Origin: Erysipelotrichia bacterium
GTDB taxonomy: Bacteria > Bacillota_I > Bacilli_A > Erysipelotrichales > Erysipelotrichaceae
NCBI GenBank assembly: GCA_009916335.1
Contig: SAAR01000074.1
Location: forward strand, 1 to 12,725
Direction of reading: 5' to 3'
DNA: 12,725 nt
Part shown: positions 8,646 to 12,725 of the stretch, one piece after another
Position numbering within the stretch: the stretch's first letter is position 1
Layout of the letters: each line of letters starts with the position of its first letter
Made by a program: the position numbers and the translations under genes
The notes under the pieces: model-generated
The model's input: the letters and a program-made list of their open reading frames with translations, nothing else
Told to the model about the DNA's origin: nothing
Databases searched by the model: none

Positions 8646-8660
8646 TTAAAAGTCTTTACT

Positions 8661-8689
8661 ATTATATGCTATTTTTGTTTTCATGAAAA
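8661..8689 (-). promoter_or_regulatory. gdhA promoter with a palindrome over the -35
   Basis: On the minus strand a perfect -10 TATAAT (8666-8661) lies 17 bp from a TTTTCA -35 (8689-8684). The -35 lies within the perfect 12-bp palindrome TTTTCATGAAAA (8678-8689), a possible operator. Confidence 0.6.
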
Positions 8690-8702
8690 TATTTTTTTAA
8701 AA

Positions 8703-8730
8703 TTTTCATAAGTTTTCATAACTTTTCTTA
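8703..8730. repeat. 10-bp-spaced TTTTCATAA direct repeats in the gdhA-feoA intergenic region
   Basis: TTTTCATAA occurs at 8703-8711 and 8713-8721, with the related TTTTCTTAC at 8723-8731, each 10 bp apart. TTTTCAT is also the half-site of the palindrome at 8678-8689. One helical turn per copy suggests a protein-binding array, but no known motif is recognised. Confidence 0.6.
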
Positions 8731-8750
8731 CAAATTTCTTACTAAGATTT

Positions 8751-8774
8751 TGTTATAAATAGAGGAAAGAGAGG
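8751..8774 (+). promoter_or_regulatory. Possible extended -10 promoter and RBS of feoAB
   Basis: TGtTATAAA at 8751-8759 is an extended -10 element; no good -35 is seen at 17 bp. Only about 20 bp separate it from the ATG at 8781, so the mRNA leader would be short. AGAGAGG at 8768-8774 serves as RBS. Confidence 0.45.
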
Positions 8775-8780
8775 TGAATT

Positions 8781-9005
8781 ATGTATTTGATTGATGGGTT
8801 TATTAATCATAGCTATGTGATAGATCGTATCGCTATGGAAACAAATGATGTGCGTAAATTAAATCGTTTAAAAATAGAAGAAGGGAGTAAGGTTACCATT
8901 ATTAGAAAGGATCGTGGGTTTCCTTTTTTGATTGAAATGGAAGGCAGCCGTATTGCTTTTTCAAGAGAAGTAGCGAGCAAAGTAGAGGTTATTCCTTATG
9001 ATTAA
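8781..9005 (+). CDS. feoA: Ferrous iron transport protein A
   Basis: A 74-aa SH3-like cytoplasmic protein of standard FeoA length that supports FeoB in ferrous iron uptake. The family pattern is visible: a leucine-rich start of the core (LNRLKIEEGSKVTIIRK), a turn and a strand pair (FPFLIEMEGSRIAFSREVASKVEVIPYD). In homologs it binds FeoB and may affect its activity. It overlaps feoB by 8 bp, so the two are co-translated. No Fur-like site was recognised upstream, but repeats of unknown function are present in the intergenic region. Confidence 0.88.
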   Translation: MYLIDGFINHSYVIDRIAMETNDVRKLNRLKIEEGSKVTIIRKDRGFPFLIEMEGSRIAFSREVASKVEVIPYD

Positions 9006-10668
9006 GATTGCCTTTGTGGGAAATCCCAATGTTGGAAAATCTACATGGATTAATTATTTAAGTGATGCGTCTTTGAAGGTGGCAAATTATGCAGGGGTTA
9101 GTGTAGAGGCAAAGACCACCGATTTAATTTATAAAAATAAGCACTTAACGTTTATTGATTTACCTGGTATTTATGATTTAGAAGTCGCCAATGCAGAGGA
9201 AAGGTATACAAAACAGTTTCTATTAACAAATGAAGTAGATTTAATTGTCAATGTGATTGATGTAAGAGATTTAAAGAGAGGGTTGCATTTAACTGCACAA
9301 TTAAAAAAGATGAAACGACCTTTGCTAGTGCTTTTAAACTTTACAAGTGAAAATGTGAGTCGCAAAGAAATGCATAAATTAAGTAAACTAATTAAAACAC
9401 CGATTTTATATAGTACACTACAAGCAAAGGAAGAAATACTAGATACGATGTTAGAAGTAAAAAATCAGGCTATTTTAGATAGCTTTGATGAAAAAATGTT
9501 GTATCAATTAAAAGTAGAAGGGGCTTATAAAAAGTATGCATTGGATCAATACTTTCTACACCCTATCTTAGGTATTGTTTTATTAGTATTAATTTTAATA
9601 GTATCAATAGGTGGCATTTATTTTATTAGTACCCCTTTTGCGAATATGATTACCTTTTGTTTTGATTATCTTAATGAGCATTTCATTACAAAAGTGAATA
9701 CCATTGTGATTGTAGAGCAAATGATTGCTTCCTTATGGTTCACACTAACGAGTATTTTATCTTTTTTACCTTTTTTATATGGTGTTTTCTTTTTGATAAG
9801 TTTTTTAGAAGAAAGTGGTTATATTGCTAGAATTGCTTATTTATTAGATGGATTTATGCATCTTTTTCATTTAAGTGGTAAAAGTGTCATTCCTTTATTC
9901 GTTGGTTTTGGTTGTAATGTGCCAGCCATTATGGCAACACGAACAATTCCTAATCAAAAAGAAAGAATTGCTTGTGCGTTGATGATCCCTTTTATTTCAT
10001 GTAGTGCAAAACTACCGATCTTTTTATTGTTTATCAATACTTTTTTTACCGATTTTAAATTACTTACGCTATTCATGCTGTATGGACTATCTATTTTTAT
10101 GTCTTTACTTGTAGGTGCTTTTTTATCGATAAAACAAGGAAAAGATGAAATTTTTATTTTAGAATTACCTTCCTATGCATTCCCTAAATTAAAAACGTTA
10201 TGCAAAAGAGCAAATCAAGAAGTGAAACACTTCTTAAAGAAGGTGAGTAAAGTGATGATTATATCTATGCTTGTATTAACTTTTTTATTTCCTATGTTGC
10301 AAGGTCGATCTTATCAAACCTTTTTTTCACCACTAGGCTTTAGTGAAAGTGAAACAGCTTTAAAGTCGATTCCTTTTGGAATCATATCAAAAGAAAATCT
10401 GGTTGTCTATTATGCACAGAAAAAAGGCGAACAAGCTTTGCCTGCTTATATTCAAAGTTTATGGAAAAATCCGCATGTTAAATTAAAAGCATTATGTTAT
10501 TTGTTGTATTTAGCAATGAGTATTCCTTGTATTATGACGTTAGCTACTTTGCGTAGTGAGTTTGGTGGAAAAGTATTGTTGTTGTCATTGCTCATTATGT
10601 TTATTGTTCCTTATTTCGTGTCGCTTATTGCCTATCAAGGAATTTTATTTTTTCAATCATTTTTTTAG
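8998..10668 (+). CDS. feoB: Ferrous iron transporter B, short form with degenerate G4 motif
   Basis: An inner-membrane Fe(II) permease with an N-terminal G domain. The G1 motif GNPNVGKS is at 8-15 and the G3 motif DLPG at 54-57. The switch-I region reads NYAGVSVE, with Ser35 where Thr is usual. The G4 position reads Asn114-Phe-Thr-Ser117 instead of NxxD, so the Asp that normally selects guanine is absent. The membrane part (~185-556) keeps the gate signatures: EESGYIAR (271-278), GFGCNVPAIMATRTI (303-317), SCSAKLP (334-340) and PCIMTLATLR (510-519). At 556 aa it is shorter than typical FeoB, with a small helical linker after the G domain and no Cys-rich tail. The gene overlaps the converging gene at 10657 by 12 bp. 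Iron transport is well supported; nucleotide specificity is not. Confidence 0.92.
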   Translation: MIKIAFVGNPNVGKSTWINYLSDASLKVANYAGVSVEAKTTDLIYKNKHLTFIDLPGIYDLEVANAEERYTKQFLLTNEVDLIVNVIDVRDLKRGLHLTAQLKKMKRPLLVLLNFTSENVSRKEMHKLSKLIKTPILYSTLQAKEEILDTMLEVKNQAILDSFDEKMLYQLKVEGAYKKYALDQYFLHPILGIVLLVLILIVSIGGIYFISTPFANMITFCFDYLNEHFITKVNTIVIVEQMIASLWFTLTSILSFLPFLYGVFFLISFLEESGYIARIAYLLDGFMHLFHLSGKSVIPLFVGFGCNVPAIMATRTIPNQKERIACALMIPFISCSAKLPIFLLFINTFFTDFKLLTLFMLYGLSIFMSLLVGAFLSIKQGKDEIFILELPSYAFPKLKTLCKRANQEVKHFLKKVSKVMIISMLVLTFLFPMLQGRSYQTFFSPLGFSESETALKSIPFGIISKENLVVYYAQKKGEQALPAYIQSLWKNPHVKLKALCYLLYLAMSIPCIMTLATLRSEFGGKVLLLSLLIMFIVPYFVSLIAYQGILFFQSFF

Positions 10669-11253
10669 ATGAAAAGAAGCATCTAGTAAATAATATTGAT
10701 GATTCATCACGATGTAGTTTAAGAAATAATACTTCGTGGTGAATTTTTCTTTAGTGAAAAAGCAGTATAATTCATACATGGTATTAACATCTAAATCACT
10801 TTCCACAAAATCTTGATAGTGAATCAATAAGGAGAGTTTAAAGCGATCTAAAATCTGTTTTGCAACGTTTGTAAGTGAGTGTAAGGATTGATAATCATAA
10901 GCATCTTCTTTTAAATGAAGTGCATTTAATAAAGCAGGCATATCAATTGCTACATAATAGCCTATATTTGTATGTAAGCGTTGGTTTAGTGTATTCACTA
11001 AGCAAGGATAAGAACTAGTAAAATCAACACTTTTTAAAGTCGCATATTCATTATCTAAACAACTAATCTTCGTGTATAAATGACTAGAAACACTTTTTAC
11101 TTGTAGAGTATGATCTTGTAAAGTAACAATATATAAATATTGATCCCCTTTGATCGCAATCAGTATTTCTATTTTATCGTTAGCATGAATGGGTGTGAAC
11201 ACACTTTGCAAAAGTAATACAAAGATGATCATAGATAGGATTGTTTTTTTCAT
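10657..11253 (-). CDS. Small secreted protein resembling a degenerate LytR-CpsA-Psr (LCP) domain
   Basis: A 198-aa predicted secreted protein with a signal peptide of about 24 residues (cleavage after PIHA). The region ~27-112 follows the outline of an LCP domain: a strand pair IEILIAIKGDQYLYIVTLQ, then LVNTLNQRLHTNIGYYVAIDMPALLNAL, like the core of proteins that transfer polymers to peptidoglycan. The arginines that bind the polyprenyl phosphate in LCP enzymes are not evident, and the protein is much shorter than normal. It may therefore be inactive, diverged, or only superficially similar. Two cysteines (65, 84) lie in the exported part. The RBS AGGAGGT (minus strand, 11265-11259) is strong. 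It is divergent from the aminotransferase gene. The CDS is sure; the family is tentative. Confidence 0.7.
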   Translation of the reverse strand: MKKTILSMIIFVLLLQSVFTPIHANDKIEILIAIKGDQYLYIVTLQDHTLQVKSVSSHLYTKISCLDNEYATLKSVDFTSSYPCLVNTLNQRLHTNIGYYVAIDMPALLNALHLKEDAYDYQSLHSLTNVAKQILDRFKLSLLIHYQDFVESDLDVNTMYELYCFFTKEKFTTKYYFLNYIVMNHQYYLLDASFHLKK

Positions 11254-11313
11254 GACTTACCTCCTAGTAACGTTATTATGGATTTTTCTTTTTTCTTTAT
11301 ACGTTAAATAGGG

Positions 11314-11337
11314 TATAATATAGAAAATGAAAAGAGG
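11314..11337 (+). promoter_or_regulatory. -10 box and RBS of the aminotransferase gene
   Basis: A perfect TATAAT at 11314-11319 has no good -35 at the usual distance (TTTTCT at 11291-11296). AGAGG (11333-11337) is the RBS. A CATAAT box on the other strand (11280-11275) may serve the divergent gene. Confidence 0.5.
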
Positions 11338-11346
11338 TTATGTGTG

Positions 11347-12264
11347 ATGAAAATTTTTACAGTAGGACCAGTGGAGATGTTTGAACGTACATTAAAGGTG
11401 AGAAGTAAACCATTGCCTTATTTTAGAACAGATGATTTTTCTAAGGTGATGCTTGAAATACAAACACGTTTACAACGTGTGTTATATACAAAGAAAAGCA
11501 GTAAATGTGCGATTATTACAGGTTCTGGTAGTGCCGCTATGGAAGCTGTGGTTTCAAATAGCTTTAATCAAGAAGATAAACTATTGATTATTAATGGAGG
11601 AAGCTTTGGACAGCGTTTTGTGAAACTATGCGAAATTTATCATATTCCTTTTGATGAAGTGAAATTAGCGTATGATGAAGCATTAACACAAGCACATTTA
11701 GAGCAATTTAAAGATGGTGCTTATACAGCGATGTTAGTAAACATTCATGAAACAAGTACAGGACAATTATATGATATTAAGATGCTATCTACATTCTGTA
11801 AACAAAAGCAGATGAAGTTAGTCGTTGATGCGATTAGTAGTTTTTTAAGTGATCCTTTCCATATGGACGAAGATGGTGTGGATTGTGTTATTATTAGTTC
11901 ACAAAAAGCCTTATCGCTAGCACCTGGATTAAGCATGGTGGTAATGAATGAGGATTTCTATGATAGTAAAGTAAAAGATAAAGAAATGATTAATTTATAC
12001 TTAAATCTAAACGAACATATTAAAAACATGGAACGAGGACAAACACCGAACACACCAGCTGTTGGCATTTGTTTTGAACTACTAGATATGTTACGTTATG
12101 TAGAGGAAAAAGGTGTAGATGTGATTGTGAATGAAACACATACAAGAGCAATGCGTTTTAGAGAGATGATTAAACCATTAGGTTTACATACACCAGCTTT
12201 CCCATTAAGTAATAAGCTTAAAAATGACAGGTTTATAACCAAATGTTTTATTTGTTATATTTGA
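11347..12264 (+). pseudogene. Class V aminotransferase, 3'-truncated
   Basis: A PLP-dependent class V aminotransferase of the alanine/serine-glyoxylate or 2-aminoethylphosphonate transaminase type; the substrate cannot be fixed. Numbering from the ATG at 11347 (GTG at 11344 is an alternative), visible family features are FTVGPVEM (4-11), the cofactor loop TGSGSAAMEA (58-67), ETSTGQLYD (135-143), VVDAISS (159-165), the Schiff-base Lys187 in SSQKALSLAPG and RGQTPNTPAV (230-239). Similarity holds through HTPAFPLSN (residue 289, about position 12213). The last 16 residues do not fit the family, and the protein ends at 305 aa where about 355-365 are expected. The missing part is the C-terminal small domain, so activity is doubtful. 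Foreign-looking sequence follows, suggesting insertion or rearrangement. Confidence 0.8.
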
Positions 12265-12307
12265 AGAGTTATAACTATTTATATTTCTTATATATAAAAT
12301 ATCTTTT

Positions 12308-12725
12308 ATGCTAGAGACAATTATTAGGAGTAATCTAAAGCATTTTACAACTTCGTGTACAACTTTAGTTTTAATGGATGAGGTAATTGCATTCAAAAAA
12401 CAAGAAAGCAAAGATTTTGGATTAACTATTCCTGAAATTAGCAAAAGATATAATGTCTATCAAGAAAGGTTTGAAATTAGAAAAAATTTCTACGCAAGTT
12501 ATGTACAGAGGCATCTTAAAGAAGATGACATTTTCGAGGAATTTCAAGGGAAGTACAGGATAAGAGAAAAATATATTAACAATCTTAATGTTTATATGTT
12601 AGAGCACATTAGGGAATTGATCTTATCCGGATTTTCAAACATTAACATTTCAAAAAGGAATATTATTGAAGAACTTGATAATATTTTAAATATCCAAAAT
12701 AAGGATGATGTATACAAATATATCA
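12308..12725 (+). CDS. Unrecognised ORF, running off the right edge
   Basis: An open frame with no stop from ATG 12308 to the window end (139 codons); ATG 12374 is an alternative start. Neither has a convincing RBS. The product is rich in Lys, Glu, Ile and Asn. Residues ~35-90 could form a winged-helix-like unit (LTIPEISKRYNVYQ ... VQRHLKEDDIFEEF), which would fit a DNA-binding or mobile-element protein, but this is only an impression. It follows the aminotransferase breakpoint, so it probably belongs to the inserted sequence. No function is assigned. Confidence 0.5.
   Translation, partial: MLETIIRSNLKHFTTSCTTLVLMDEVIAFKKQESKDFGLTIPEISKRYNVYQERFEIRKNFYASYVQRHLKEDDIFEEFQGKYRIREKYINNLNVYMLEHIRELILSGFSNINISKRNIIEELDNILNIQNKDDVYKYI

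Noticed and set aside
10669..10686. Small hairpin AGATG/CATCT after feoB as a terminator
   Set aside because: The stem is only 5 bp and is not followed by a T run on the plus strand; it also lies within the coding end of the converging gene.
12214..12219. HindIII site (AAGCTT) at the aminotransferase breakpoint as a cloning junction
   Set aside because: A single 6-bp site is expected by chance in AT-rich DNA, and the downstream base composition is similar; a biological insertion or rearrangement explains it equally well.

Overview
This is an AT-rich window with compact Gram-positive-style genes: strong AGGAGG-like ribosome binding sites, sigma-A type promoters and U-tailed hairpin terminators. 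Low-GC surface proteins carrying SH3b, cadherin-like and dockerin modules suggest a gut-associated Firmicute, plausibly of the Erysipelotrichia; that placement is an inference from gene style, not a database result.

Left part (1-5117): the 3' end of thrS and its terminator, then a tight three-gene operon for the cell surface. It encodes (i) a secreted GH73-type glucosaminidase with SH3b modules and a C-terminal type I dockerin, (ii) a membrane-anchored protein with an N-terminal Ig-like beta domain, a Gly-Ser linker, a cadherin-like beta sandwich and one C-terminal membrane helix, and (iii) a secreted GH25 muramidase ending in nearly the same dockerin. The layout looks like a small cell-wall-hydrolase complex: two enzymes cutting different glycan bonds, both with the same dockerin, and one anchored protein that may receive them although it has no recognisable classical cohesin. 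This is the best candidate here for an undescribed system.

Middle part (5118-7290): a RelB/DinJ-YafQ type toxin-antitoxin pair with a near-consensus promoter overlapped by repeat operators; then a membrane-anchored coiled-coil protein with a C39-like cysteine peptidase domain, split by an in-frame TGA between its catalytic Cys and His; then a bidirectional terminator containing a 13-bp tandem duplication.

Right part (7287-12725): glutamate dehydrogenase (minus strand) divergent from a feoA-feoB ferrous iron operon, with unusual repeats between them; a small secreted protein resembling a degenerate LytR-CpsA-Psr domain, converging on feoB with a 12-bp overlap; and a class V aminotransferase that loses family similarity at about position 12213 and ends early. 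After that comes unrelated sequence with an unrecognised open frame running off the window, so the right edge looks like an insertion or rearrangement boundary.
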